This document shows, piece after piece, positions 41,974 through 52,633 of a stretch of 64,000 bases of DNA. This stretch comes from Viola odorata (Eukaryota > Streptophyta > Magnoliopsida > Malpighiales > Violaceae). The notes under the pieces are model-generated. The model saw nothing but the letters and a program-made list of their open reading frames with translations, ran no database searches and was not told the origin of the DNA. Positions within the stretch are counted from its first letter, which is position 1, and every line of letters starts with the position of its first letter. The stretch is from positions 13,448,564 through 13,512,563 of the forward strand of contig OY829541.1 in assembly GCA_963691705.1 (NCBI GenBank). The letters are read 5' to 3'. Position numbers and translations under genes: made by a program.

Positions 41974-42123
41974 GTAATTTCTCATTTTGAAAAATATATA
42001 TGTTTTTGGCACGTTTTCTTACGAAAACATTTTTGTAGGGACTCCTGTTCCCTTTTGTTAAAAATCAATATATATGCAAATTTTCATTTTACGCATCTCT
42101 TTTTTTCGCGCTTTTAATTTCAG
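41974..42123 (+). other. Ogre intron between protease and reverse transcriptase
   Basis: Donor CC|GTAATT at 41974, acceptor TTTAATTTCAG| at 42123, length 150 bp, very AT-rich. Splicing removes the TAA at 41975 and joins protease and RT in frame (CC+G, then ATG). Ogre elements are known to have an intron at this point. Confidence 0.75.
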
Positions 42124-43026
42124 GATGAGTGTTAGTTCGGATTGTCTTGATAAAACCTATGTCTTTACGGGCGATGAAATCATCGCTACGACCGAAGACA
42201 AGGCCGAAGTCTCCGACGAACTGACCCGTTTACTAGAAAGTTCAGAAAAGGAAATAACCCCTCATCGGGAGGAATTGGACGAAGTAAACTTGGGGGCAAG
42301 CAATGAGAGTCAAAAACTGGTCAAGATCGGAACTACCCTGGATACGACTCAGAGAGAAAGGTTGATTTCTCTCCTCAAGGACTACTCCGATGTATTCGCA
42401 TGGTCATACGCCGACATGCCAGGTCTTGATCCCGGGATAGTTGAGCATCGTATTCCGTTAAAACCTGAGTTTAAGCCTGTCAAGCAAAAACTTCGGAGGA
42501 TGCATCCAGACATCCTTCTGAAAATCAAAGAAGAAGTTACCAAGCAACTAGACGCGGGTTTTTTGAGAGTTGCGGAGTACCCAGAATGGATTGCCAACAT
42601 AGTGCCAGTGCCTAAGAAAGATGGGAAGGTTCGCATGTGCGTGGACTTTCGGGATCTCAATCGAGCTAGCCCTAAAGACGACTTCCCTCTTCCCCATATC
42701 GACATCTTGGTAGATAGTGCCGCCAGAAATGACATGTTCTCTTTCATGGACAGATTCTCGGGGTACAATCAAATCAAGATGGCACCCGAGGACAGTGAAA
42801 AGACGACCTTCATCACACCCTGGGAACCTTCTGCTACAAAGTGATGCCCTTCGGATTGAAGAACGCCGGAGCCACATACCAACGTGCTGCTGTTACCCTT
42901 TTCCACGACATGATGCATAAGGAATTGGAAATATATGTCGACGACATGATAGCCAAGTCTCGCGGCACGCAAGATCATGTGGACATCCTGAGGAAGGTGT
43001 TCGAACGGTTGAGGCAATATCAACTG
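42124..43026 (+). pseudogene. Ogre reverse transcriptase, truncated
   Basis: MSVSSDCLDKTYVFTGDE, then LLKDYSDVFAWSYADMPGLD, VPVPKKDGKVRMCVDFRDLN, PHIDILVDSAARNDMFSFMD. A single-base loss near 42822-42826 (TPWEPS instead of TPWGTFCY) shifts the frame; the new frame 42841-43030 has MPFGLKNAGATYQRAAV and the palm YVDDMIAKS. It ends at LRQYQLL where the sequence turns into LTR. Thumb, RNase Hs and integrase are missing. Confidence 0.9.
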
Positions 43027-44937
43027 CTTTAATTTTTCGCAAAACTGCTGGAAATCCTTCCGCAAATTATCAACTGTTTACTTTTCCGCACTTTACTTTT
43101 CCGCACTTTAAATTTCAGCAATTTACTTTCAGCAATTTAAATTCAATACCGCCTACATGGTCGATCGCAATATCAACTGTTTATTTTCTGCAATATCAAC
43201 TGCTTTAATTTTTCGCAAAACTGTTGGAAATCCTTCCGCAAATTATCAACTGTTTACTTTTCCGCACTTTACTTTTCCGCACTTTAAATTTCAGCAATTT
43301 ACTTTCAGCAATTTAAATTCAATACCGCCTACATGGTCGATCGCAATATCAACTGTTTATTTTCTGCAATATCAACTGCTTTAATTTTTCGCAAAACTGC
43401 TGGAAATCCTTCCGCAAATTATCAACTGTTTACTTTTCCGCACTTTACTTTCCCGCACTTTAAATTTCAGCAATTTACTTTCAGCAATTTAAATTCAATA
43501 CCGCCTACATGGTCGGTCGCAATATCAACTGTTTATTTTCCGCAAATATCCAACTGTTTATTCCCTGCATTATCAACCTGTTTTATTTTCTGCAAATCAT
43601 TAAACTTTTCTTCTTCCCTGTAAATCGCCAATAGCATTTAATTTTTCTGCACTTATCAAAACAGCATTTCATTTTCGTATGCGTAAAATCCATCATTTTT
43701 CGCATGCAATCAACCCAGCATTTAAATTCTCGTATGCGTAAAATCAATCATTTTTCGCATGCAATCAACCCAGCATTTAAATTCTCGTATGCGTAAAATC
43801 ACTCATTTTTCGCATGCAATCAACCTAGCATTTAAATTCTCGTATGCGTAAAATCCATCATTTTTCGCATGCAATCAGCCCAGCATTTAAATTCTCGTAT
43901 GCGTAAAATCAATCATTTTTCGCATGTAATCAACACAGCATTTAAATTCTCGTGTGCTTAAAATCAATCATTTTTCGCATGCAATCAACTCAGCATTTAA
44001 ATCTCGTATGCGTAAAATCCATCATTTTTCGCATACAATCAACTGTCATCATTTTATCAAACTCAGCATCTCACTTTCGTATGCGTAGAATCCATCATTT
44101 TACGTGTGCAATCGACTGTCATTTAAATTTTCGCACTCATAGAATTGCCTAGTTATTTCTCAAGCCATCACTAACACTCTCGTTTTGTAGGTTAATTTCA
44201 AGCTTCGCTCGAAAGTACGCCTCACAAGTCCCTTTTATTTATTCGATGCTTTTCGCAAATATCAACTGCATGCATGATATATAGAACTGCTAGAATTAAA
44301 ATCAACCCACATGAACAACGTGTTTAAAGAGTTGCTTAAAATGCCATGTTCATATGATTTTAAATTCTCGCTTGTATTGACTGCATGTACATGGGGACTT
44401 TCGATCCCACTTCAGTTTTTCACTTTAAAATCAATCATTTAAATTGGTACTCTATTAGCCATCCATGTTAGGATCACGTAGTAATTAAGTTAATCATACA
44501 TGGCCCGATGATGAAAAAAAGAGGGCGCTCATTCAGTCTTACGGAAAATTCAGTCCCATCACGATCATAATAAAGACTAAAGTGACGATTCCTCTGAGGG
44601 CCCCCTTTTTCAAAACGCATTTCTCAAACACCTTTTTAAACACCTCTCTCATCAACCGGTAACCGTTTTCGGATGTGTCTCGGGTGCCTAACACCTTCCC
44701 GAGACCATAATACGACCCCGAACCTTTGTCTGGGGTCCAGACCCCCTTTTTTGTGCCTTTAGTTTTTTACTTATTATATTTCCTATGCCATGACAATTAG
44801 GGTTCCCTAAGCCTAGCAACCAAATTAGGGTGGCGACTTCATTGCATGCTGCGAGGCGGCCTTTTACGCCGAGCATCTGAAGGTCTCAAATTTCGTTGCA
44901 CACTCGCGAATTTTTTTTAAATTTCCGAGGCGCGACA
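43014..44937 (+). repeat. Ogre 3' LTR, second half only
   Basis: Matches 34396-36143, with one extra 175-bp unit. Differences are few (for example tcgatcgc for tcggtcgc, ggcggcc for ggcgtcc). It joins RT at the shared gcaatatcaactg. Confidence 0.93.
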
Positions 44938-45246
44938 GTGTGTTTGGTTGAATATCTTGGATTCCCGTTGGTGGAAAATTTAATACAAGTTGATTGGAAT
45001 ATTTATTGTTAATTTATCATTTTATTTTGGGTTTCCAATTGCAAATCCATTCCTCTTTTTGTGCTCTATTTTCATTTGCATTTTCTGTCTCTCTCTCTCC
45101 CCGTTGCGATCCTCCTCTCTTCCTTTTTCCGCGTTTCTCTTATTTTCTATTTGTAATAGATTGGGTTTTGTTGGATAACTCGAGTTAGGACCAATACACA
45201 AAGCTCACACGTTCTAGGTCATTCAAAAAGAGCTTGGATCGTATTA
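44938..45246 (+). repeat. Element G: second part of LTR
   Basis: Continues after the duplicated gtgtg and ends ggatcgtatta at 45246. The next bases agtggtagcagagc are a chromovirus-type primer-binding site. Confidence 0.65.
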
Positions 45247-46239
45247 AGTGGTAGCAGAGCTTTGCTGCCTTGAGTTGTTTAGTTTGGGTTTTTATTTTCT
45301 GTCAAAATTGATGCAAAATTTCTATTTGGAAAGCACTGCTATTGTGTCTTCAATGTTTTTCTTGACTTTACTGAGTTTTTGGTGAAGATTTTAAGCCATT
45401 TGAGCACCAAATTTGAGAGTTGCAAATTTCCAGATTTTGGTGTTCTTGGTGTTCATCAAGCTGACAGTTTTTTCATTAATTTGAACCGACTTTTCTTCCT
45501 CCTTCTTGGTTGAAATTTATTGCGCTGAGTCTTTAAGGTGTTTAGAGTCAAGAGTATTTCATTTCACATTTTTCTTCCCATTCCAGAAGCAAATTTCAAA
45601 ATTTTCAACTAAGAACATTCAAAGTATTCTTAAGTGTCCTTGAGCTGGTTGAGGGAAAAACTGTGTTTAATCCATTTCTGTCATCTATTTCACTTAATTT
45701 GTGTTTTAGAATCAGTAACAATCAGTTTTATACCTTTTCACTCACTCACTTACATAAATTGCCTCTTTTATTGATACACAAAAGAACAGCAGCTGCAATT
45801 TTCTATATTGATTTCCAGCAGCTGAAACTTGTAGAGCAAGAAATCTTATGATAAAAAAAAAAAAGAGAGAAAAAGAAAAACAAGGATAAAAAAAAAGATT
45901 GAGCTGATTTATTTCTTGATTAAAACACAATTTAAACCTTTCATTTCTTGAGTATGTCTATGCATTTCAGTTTTCCATTCTTTGCCTCCTTGAGTCTAAT
46001 ATTTGTGTATTTTTTCTTGTTGAGTCTTGCGGTGGTTATTTGAGACGAAAGGATTGATCGATAGTGAACTTTCAAATCGGCGCAACCTTACGCGCATGAC
46101 TTACAAACACCAATTCGGCACCAAGAATTGAGAGATTTTGTGAGAATAATTTTTATGAGTGCTTAAACAGGAGAGTAAACACGTGAGGGAGAGAATTTTT
46201 CACTAACATTTGCTACGTGTGCAGGTACAAACTTTCATT
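45247..46239 (+). other. Element G: primer-binding site and leader
   Basis: agtggtagcagagc, then about 1 kb of T-rich leader without coding sequence. It includes acacgtgagggagag (46179) and gtgtgcag before gag; the latter resembles a splice acceptor. Confidence 0.6.
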
Positions 46240-47121
46240 ATGTCCGACAAAAGTGTAGTGGGAAACAATGATGCCAAATCCAATGAGGCGAGCAATTCCT
46301 TGTTGGCTAAGATGGAAGCAATGGAACGTGGCCAAGTTGAGTTGAGGGAAATGTTCCAATCCTTTATGTTAGCACAAGGCAAGCCAACCGAGGCTTCTAT
46401 TGGTCCGGTAAATTCTAAAATCATGGCATTCAAGCCACGCGACGAGCCAAACAAGGATCGTGTCACATGTGAGACTGAGTCGGAGGGGCATGACAGCGAT
46501 GATGAGTATGGTAAAGACTCAAGGGTGGACAACCGAGGCTTTCCCAATATCCTTACCACGAGTCCCCGAGGACAAGGCCTTACCAATGCCGAAGCACATG
46601 TCTTTGTGCTTAAAGACCTCCAAGCCCAAGGCTACAATGCTCAGTGCCGAAAGAGCCACACCACCAGGCCACCCAGGGTCGTGGCCCTCATCAAACCATC
46701 AGCCCTGCAAGTAACGGTATGTCGTTAGCCCCTAATGGCATGTCGTTAGCTGCTGGCAAGAGAGTACCTCACCAAGGCGAAGGTACGAATGTCATCCTAC
46801 CATCGAAGGCAAGACACCACTACTGAACATGAGGCAAAACAGAATGAAAAAATGAGCCAAGCACTCTCCTTGATGCGTGAAATGCTACTTACGCTAAATG
46901 GAATGAACGATCGCTACACGAGAATGCATGGCAACCTAGACTGTGTTGCCTTAAAAGGGGAAGTTAATGAGTCCTCCATGAAATCAAGAAGTAGCTCATC
47001 CCAATGCTGCCAAGGTGACCAAAATTCTTCATCTCTAACTCCTTTTGAATGCAAGTCGAACCTAGAGCAAGTCACTCACCAAAAACCGCCTACACCTTCT
47101 CAATCTTTTGAGCCGACTTAG
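46240..47121 (+). pseudogene. Element G: gag-like remnant
   Basis: MSDKSVVGNNDAKSNEASNS, a helical segment KMEAMERGQVELREMFQSFM, then a charged linker, to a stop at 46728. A second frame (46789-47121) carries SQALSLMREMLLTLNGMNDR and a Ser-rich tail. A near-palindrome taacggtatgtcgttagc lies between the frames (46712). No CCHC knuckle. Gag by position after LTR and leader; otherwise unrecognised. Confidence 0.5.
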
Positions 47122-47624
47122 CTGTTTGACATATGTAACGTGATTGAAAAGAGTGTGGTTGAGAATTCAACAATAATGAGTGAAAAATGTGAGCTTGTAA
47201 ATGAGAGAAAAGCGAATTTGAGAGAAGAAGGAGAGAAATAAAAGATTAGCAAGAATGTGTTGATTGTTAATGATCCGATGAGCGTGCCTTTGAGCAATGA
47301 GGATTATTTAGCTATCTATAATGCTAACACTTCTTTTTCTTGTATTCATGAACCTCTTTTGTAGGAGTTGCCCACTGATTTTGCCAAAGATTTCGGGGCC
47401 TACGAGGACCCTTTCCTAAGCTACAATCCTATCCGCGACTACGGACTTAAGACTATGCATTCAAGATGAATCCTTTAGAAGAGAAAGGTGATAGAATGTA
47501 GCAAACGAAGTAGTACAACTGCAGGTACTCTAGGGACAACATACTTTCCTGATTTTAGGAAAAAGTTGTCAAGGTGCACCTAGGCTAGCGTGGCTCTTTG
47601 GAGGCCTTTGATAGGTATTTTAGT
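47122..47624 (+). other. Element G: decayed downstream sequence
   Basis: Broken frames such as VLIVNDPMSVPLSNEDYLAI and ELPTDFAKDFGAYEDPFLSY suggest more of the same polyprotein, with stops. No named domain. Confidence 0.4.
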
Positions 47625-47848
47625 GCCCATGCGCTAGGGTTTCTTCCTCCATGTCTCGGCCTCAGCTTGCGATGACATTGATCCTTCGAGACACTTAATC
47701 CTCTTATCCTTCCTCCCACGCTATTTGTTTATCAAGCTCTTTTTTAGTGAACATTGATAATTGTTCTTGCATTGCTCTAGCACGTGCTCCTGTTATGGGC
47801 CATTTGGGTACAAGTATGAGTAGTTCCTCATACATGCTCGTATCATAG
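47625..47848 (-). pseudogene. Second copy of the element F integrase tail
   Basis: Closely matches 19786-20010 (atgcgctagggtttcttcct, ttatcaagctctttttt and others). The minus frame has PITGARARAMQEQLSMFTKK. A deletion/insertion near 47680 distinguishes the copies. Confidence 0.8.
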
Positions 47849-47990
47849 AGACTGGTGGAAATATTTCTTGTACGCCTTGGAAGGGACTTATGACAAAGAA
47901 AATGCTCTAGAGAAAACAAGAAACTTGAGTGGTTATGATGATGGTAACTCACCTACTAATCTCTTATGGTGGATTCACAATAGAGATGAA
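47847..47990 (+). pseudogene. GH81 endo-1,3-beta-glucanase C-terminal gene fragment
   Basis: RDWWKYFLYALEGTYDKENA, then LSGYDDGNSPTNLLWWIHNR. I recognise this as the conserved C-terminus of plant glycoside hydrolase family 81 proteins (YALEGIYDK...DDGNSxTNLLWWIHSR). The frame continues to 48062 but the match stops near 47990. Only about 45 of some 700 residues are present. It sits between retrotransposon remnants, so it is a displaced scrap or the relic of a gene destroyed by insertions. Confidence 0.7.
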
Positions 47991-48929
47991 GTGGAAGTCA
48001 GGAGATTCTGCTGGTTTCACTATTCACTAATGACAAGTGTTCTTATAATTGAGTTGTTATGATCATTAGCTATAAATGTTGTTAGCCCATGAGATAGTGG
48101 TTGTGTGTTTATTTTAATATAAATATCTACCTAATTCCATGCTTTTATAGAGAGATACTTTTGATAAAAGCCCATTTTCTTCCTTTTTTGCAGAATCGAT
48201 GATCAAAAAGTGATGAAGAAGAAATGAGCTAAAAGACCAAGAAATTGCTGGAAGAATCTCTAACTTTTGCTCCAGAGGTGTGACGGTCTAGAATTGCTAA
48301 GTCTAAACCTAGAATAAGGCAACCGAGTAGTAAAGGTTCTAGAAGGCTTGACCAAAATGCAGAGTATTGATGAGAGATGAAGAAACAAGTGTCTTACTGG
48401 TCAAAACCCCAAAACTAAACCCCATTTTACTTTATTTGTCTTACTAGTCAAAATAAATTTTCCAAAAATTACACATTTTTCCTGAGGATCAAACTTCTTA
48501 TCACTATTTGCAATTTATTTTATTTTGGTGTTAAGTTGTAACTTTAATTATTATTTGACGGATATGACATTCATTAGGTTGGAACTTAGTTTTTTTGTAG
48601 CCAGTTTGGTATGAATGATGTTCATTGCTATGTTCAACACAAGTCCCATCTATCTACATATTTATCATCAAATTGATACAAACTCTTCAATTATAACTGA
48701 ATACATTATTGGCTAAACTACCTTTGAAGTACCTACTTTTGCGCAATTGTCCTAAATTGGTCCTTAGATTTACAAGTGTCTCAAATAGGTCTTTATGTTT
48801 GTCTAAATGTCTTAAATATGTCTAATTATTAAATTAACTCATTTTCTAATTTCAGGAAATTTCAAAAATTAATTTTAGGTATTAATATTTGACGTGGACT
48901 CAAAAAAATAATCAAATAATGAATTTTGA
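47991..48929. other. Unassigned sequence
   Basis: No gene. AT-rich, with LTR-like phrases (gatagtggttgtgtgtttat, 48093) and a block (48730-48840) about 'cctttgaagtacctac...aaataggtc' that looks like a common plant repeat, family not identified. Confidence 0.3.
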
Positions 48930-48934
48930 TGATG

Positions 48935-49711
48935 TGATACGAGTGTGGTCAACCCCGCTTTTGGACCTAATCAACCATGGTCTTTTGATGATCGAAGGGC
49001 GTAGAGAATTGGATGAAAAATACATAAGAGCGAAGCCCTAGCATCCCATGAGCCAACCCCCAAGGCATAAAGCCAAGAAAAAGCTGCATTTTGAAGACCA
49101 GAGATAAACGGCATGCCGTTTAAGTGACATGCCATTTATCTCTGCCAAAAACTACAAGTCCGGGCTGGAAATTCTAGATATAAACGGCATAATGTTTAGC
49201 CTAGAAATGACATTTCGACCCCTTTTTTAACTTTTTAAAAAGAAACTCTTGAAAACTTAGTATAAATAACTCTTTTCTATCATTTTGTAAACTCAGCTTA
49301 TATTTTTGATGAAAACTTAGTTGAGTGCTTTAGCCCCCTATTTTCATTGTAAGCTCTCTTGGTGCTTATCTACTTGGTTTGGGAAAGCCATTGATTTGAG
49401 TCAAGAAAAAACATTAAAAGTTTCTTCCTTGTTTAGTGTCATATTTGTGTTGAATATCATTCGTGAGTTTTCAACAAAAACGTTCCAAAAACATTCCAAA
49501 AACAAGACCCTTAACCTCACGGTTAAATTCCTTACTCCACATTTGTGTATATGTGTTGATTGTGCCTCATTTCCTTGTGTGAACGTATCATTCATCCATC
49601 TTGAACTAGATACTTATGTTAAAAGATAAGTTCACAGATTTCTCGTTCAAAAGCGCACAACTTAGGTGCCCATTTTCCACCAAGCTCGCAAGGGGATCCG
49701 GAACTGTATCA
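48935..49711 (+). repeat. Solo LTR H of a Ty3/gypsy (chromovirus-like) element
   Basis: Begins TGATACGAG, ends CTGTATCA, flanked on both sides by tgatg (48930-48934 and 49712-49716). It has a TATA box TATAAATAAC (49261-49270) and a near-palindrome aaacggcatgccgttt (49109). No internal region. It arose by recombination between the two LTRs of a complete copy. Confidence 0.8.
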
Positions 49712-49716
49712 TGATG

Positions 49717-49809
49717 TGTCAATGCTGACATGGCAAAGTAATAAAAAAATAATTTCTTCCCCATTAAGTGGGGTGCACCCGTGCCACATCATCAAGCGAG
49801 CCCCATGAT
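49717..49809. other. Short spacer between solo LTR and hAT
   Basis: No feature seen except the target-site copy cccatgat at 49802-49809. Confidence 0.6.
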
Positions 49810-50136
49810 CAAGGACGGATCCAGCCCAGGCGAGGGTGGGCAACCGCCCACCCTGGACTGGATGGAAAAACAATTGTATTGGGTAAATTGTTGTCCATGG
49901 GCCATATTTTGTTAAATTAGTCATAGACATATCTTTTCTTTATTACATACATGGGCCGTAAATTTTGTTAGCTTTTAAATAAACCAAATCTCTCCTCCAT
50001 CTCTACGCCCTCGCAATCCCAACCAAACCCTTTAAAATCAATTGCCATCGTTGCTGCCATCATTGTCGCTGCAGCCATCACCGTCTCTGTGTTCTCTCTT
50101 CTACTCCGTTTCATCCTCTGATCTAATCTTAATCAG

Positions 50137-50264
50137 GTAATTAATTATTCATATTCTTCATACTTTTTCTTTTCTTTTTTTATTATATATATATATATAT
50201 ACTGCTTGTACAGTACAAATATTTGATATTAATATGCTAATTGTATTAATTTTTTTTTTTGTAG
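50137..50264 (+). other. Probable 5' UTR intron of the hAT transposase gene
   Basis: Donor CAG|GTAATTAATT at 50137, pyrimidine-rich acceptor ttttttttttgtag at 50264, two bases before the ATG at 50267. It contains a TA microsatellite (about 50186-50202). Confidence 0.55.
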
Positions 50265-50266
50265 AT

Positions 50267-52633
50267 ATGGATAAATATTTGATTAAACCATCTACTCAAG
50301 CACCATCGATATCTTCAAATGTTGGTCTAAATGAAAGTGAAGAACAACTTGCGAAGAAGTCGAAGAGATTTTTAGAAGTTGATTTGAAAAACCTTCCTGC
50401 TGATCTAGGTATGCGACCACAAATTGTAGCATACCATCCTAATGATAGGGATCAACTTCGTAGAGCTTATATGTTAAAAGGTCCTTGTCAACCACGAGAC
50501 ATAGAGTTTCCTAAAATATTAATTGGAGGTATTCAACGACGTTTTAATCCTAAATGGTATGATGAATTTGGTAATTGGTTGGAGTATAGTTCGTCAAAAA
50601 ATGCAGTTTTTTGTTTATGTTGTTATTTGATGGGTTCAGAGAATGGAGACCAAGGAGGGGGTGGTGTTTTTATTTCTACTGGCTTTGACAATTGGAAAGA
50701 CATAAAACTACGATTACAGAAACATATTGGTGGTGTTAATAGTAGTCATAATAATGCTTGGAGAAAATGTGAAGCATTGATGAATCAAAACCAACATATT
50801 GAAGTGGCTCTTTCTCAACAATCTAGTCAAATAAAACAAGATTATCGGATTCAGTTGTCTGCAGTAGTTGATTGTATTCGGTTTCTACTTCATCAAGGAC
50901 TAGCTTTTCACGGTAATGATGAGTTTGAAGATTCAATTAATAAAGGAAATTTTCTTGAGCTTTTACAGTTCCTTACTGACCACAATGAGACCATTAGAAA
51001 TATTTTGAGTCATGCACGTGGAAATATTAAGTTGGTAGCACCGAGTATCCAAAAAGAAATTATTAGTGTTGCATCTAGTGAGACTACTAATATTATTCTT
51101 GAGGATATTGGAGATGATTTTTTTGCTATTTTAATTGATGAATGTCGTGACATATCAATTAAAGAGCAAATGGGTGTTGTTTTGCGGTATGTGAATAAGA
51201 AGGGGCAAATTATTGAACGTTTTCTTAGTCTTGTTCATGTTACTAACACACGTGCTTGCTCTCTCAAGAAAGCCTTGGAGTTTTTATTTGCCAAACATAA
51301 CTTGAGCTTGTCAAAGGTACGTGGGCAAGGTTATGATGGAGCGAGCAACATGCAAGGAGAATTCAATAGTCTTAAAAGTTTGATCTTGAAGGAGAATTCA
51401 TGTGCATTTTATGTTCATTGTTTTGCACACCAACTTCAACTTGCACTTGTTATTGTTGCAAAAAAACAAGCTACAATTTCATCTTTTTTTAATATGGTTG
51501 CTAATGTGTGCAATGTGGTTGGAGCTTCATGCAAAAGGCAAGATACCCTTCGAGAGAAGCAAAAAGATCATGTGGTCGAAGGATTACAAAATGGTGAAAT
51601 ATGTAGTGGAAAAGGTTTGAATCAAGAGAAGACCATTAAAAGAGCAGGAGATACTCGATGGGGTTCACATTATGGTACATTGCTCAGCTTAATCGGTTTA
51701 TTCTCTTCAGCAATTGATGTGCTTGAAATGATAGAGGAAGATGCCTTGAACGTAGATCAAAGAGGAGAAACATGTGCATTATTGAATACGGTACAATGTT
51801 TTGAATTTATATTTTGTTTGCATTTGATGAAGAATATATTAGGAATTACTAATGAATTCTCTCAAGCACTTCAAAGAAAAGATCAAGACATAGTAAATGT
51901 TTTAGATTTACTCAAAGTATCCAAGTTGAGACTGCAGTCAATGAGGGATAAAGGTTGGATGTTATTACTGAATGAAGTATCTTTATTTTGTGGCAAACAT
52001 AATATAAATCTTCCAACTATGAGTGATATGTTTGTTGCCCAAGGTAGACCAAGGCGAAAAGGTGAGCAAATTTCCAATCTACATCATTATCAAGTTGATT
52101 TATTTTATCAAGTCATTGATATGCAACTTCATGAGCTCAATAATCGATTTGATGAGAGGAATAGTGAATTACTCCTTTGTGTGGCATGCTTAAATCCAAG
52201 AGACTCCTTTGTTGCTTTCAATAAAGAGAAATTGCTTCAATTGACTCAATTTTATCCTAATGAGTTTTCTACAATTGATGTTCTTGCTCTTGATAATCAA
52301 CTTGAGAATTATATTTTGGATATGCGGTCGGATGTTGGATTTTCAAATTTGAAAGGGATTAGTGATCTTTCCGAAAAGTTAGTTGAAAGAAGAAAGCATA
52401 TTGTCTATCCATTGGTGTATTTACTCTTGAAGCTAGCTTTGATTTTACCGGTTGCAACTACGACAGTGGAAAGGACTTTTTCTTATATGAGCATTGTGAA
52501 GAATCGACTGCGGAACCGTATGGGAGATGATATGTTAAATGATTGTTTGATTACTTTTGTTGAAAAAGATATTTTTGATAGTGTAGAGAATGAGAGAATC
52601 ATAAAAATGAAATCTCGTAGAGAACAATTGTAA
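50267..52633 (+). CDS. hAT transposase (TTF-type zinc finger, DUF4371, hAT dimerisation)
   Basis: 788 codons from MDKYLIKPSTQ; the frame is open 33 bases further upstream, but the preferred start follows a likely splice acceptor. Cuts and pastes hAT elements in the nucleus. N-terminal TTF-type finger: FNPKWYDEFGNWLEYS, then FCLCCYLMG. The catalytic residues expected of hAT are visible: D in ILIDECRD, D in GQGYDGASNMQG, and E in ATTTVERTFS. The C-terminal dimerisation block is LVYLLLKLALILPVATTTVE, RNRMGDDMLNDCLITF. Full length, no stop or frameshift. Very AT-rich codon use. This is the Tip100-like/ZMYM-like hAT group. It probably can act on the UGT-bearing element at 20099-21685, whose ends match. 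Confidence 0.93.
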   Translation: MDKYLIKPSTQAPSISSNVGLNESEEQLAKKSKRFLEVDLKNLPADLGMRPQIVAYHPNDRDQLRRAYMLKGPCQPRDIEFPKILIGGIQRRFNPKWYDEFGNWLEYSSSKNAVFCLCCYLMGSENGDQGGGGVFISTGFDNWKDIKLRLQKHIGGVNSSHNNAWRKCEALMNQNQHIEVALSQQSSQIKQDYRIQLSAVVDCIRFLLHQGLAFHGNDEFEDSINKGNFLELLQFLTDHNETIRNILSHARGNIKLVAPSIQKEIISVASSETTNIILEDIGDDFFAILIDECRDISIKEQMGVVLRYVNKKGQIIERFLSLVHVTNTRACSLKKALEFLFAKHNLSLSKVRGQGYDGASNMQGEFNSLKSLILKENSCAFYVHCFAHQLQLALVIVAKKQATISSFFNMVANVCNVVGASCKRQDTLREKQKDHVVEGLQNGEICSGKGLNQEKTIKRAGDTRWGSHYGTLLSLIGLFSSAIDVLEMIEEDALNVDQRGETCALLNTVQCFEFIFCLHLMKNILGITNEFSQALQRKDQDIVNVLDLLKVSKLRLQSMRDKGWMLLLNEVSLFCGKHNINLPTMSDMFVAQGRPRRKGEQISNLHHYQVDLFYQVIDMQLHELNNRFDERNSELLLCVACLNPRDSFVAFNKEKLLQLTQFYPNEFSTIDVLALDNQLENYILDMRSDVGFSNLKGISDLSEKLVERRKHIVYPLVYLLLKLALILPVATTTVERTFSYMSIVKNRLRNRMGDDMLNDCLITFVEKDIFDSVENERIIKMKSRREQL

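Larger units (their letters stand above)
27448..44937 (+). mobile_element. Ogre (Tat lineage) LTR retrotransposon, internally deleted, with nested element C
   Basis: Starts TGTTGATACCCG (27448), ends GCGCGACA (44937), flanked by the 5-bp duplication gtgtg (27443-27447, 44938-44942). The 5' LTR is 27448-36143 minus the nested element C and its duplication, i.e. about 3.9 kb. The primer-binding region is gtttggcgacttcactgggg (36144), as in Ogre. Internal order: leader ORF, gag, protease, intron, RT. RNase H, integrase and the first half of the 3' LTR are lost at a junction in 43014-43026. The remaining 3' LTR (43014-44937) is nearly identical to the 5' LTR, which suggests a fairly recent insertion. 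Confidence 0.95.
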
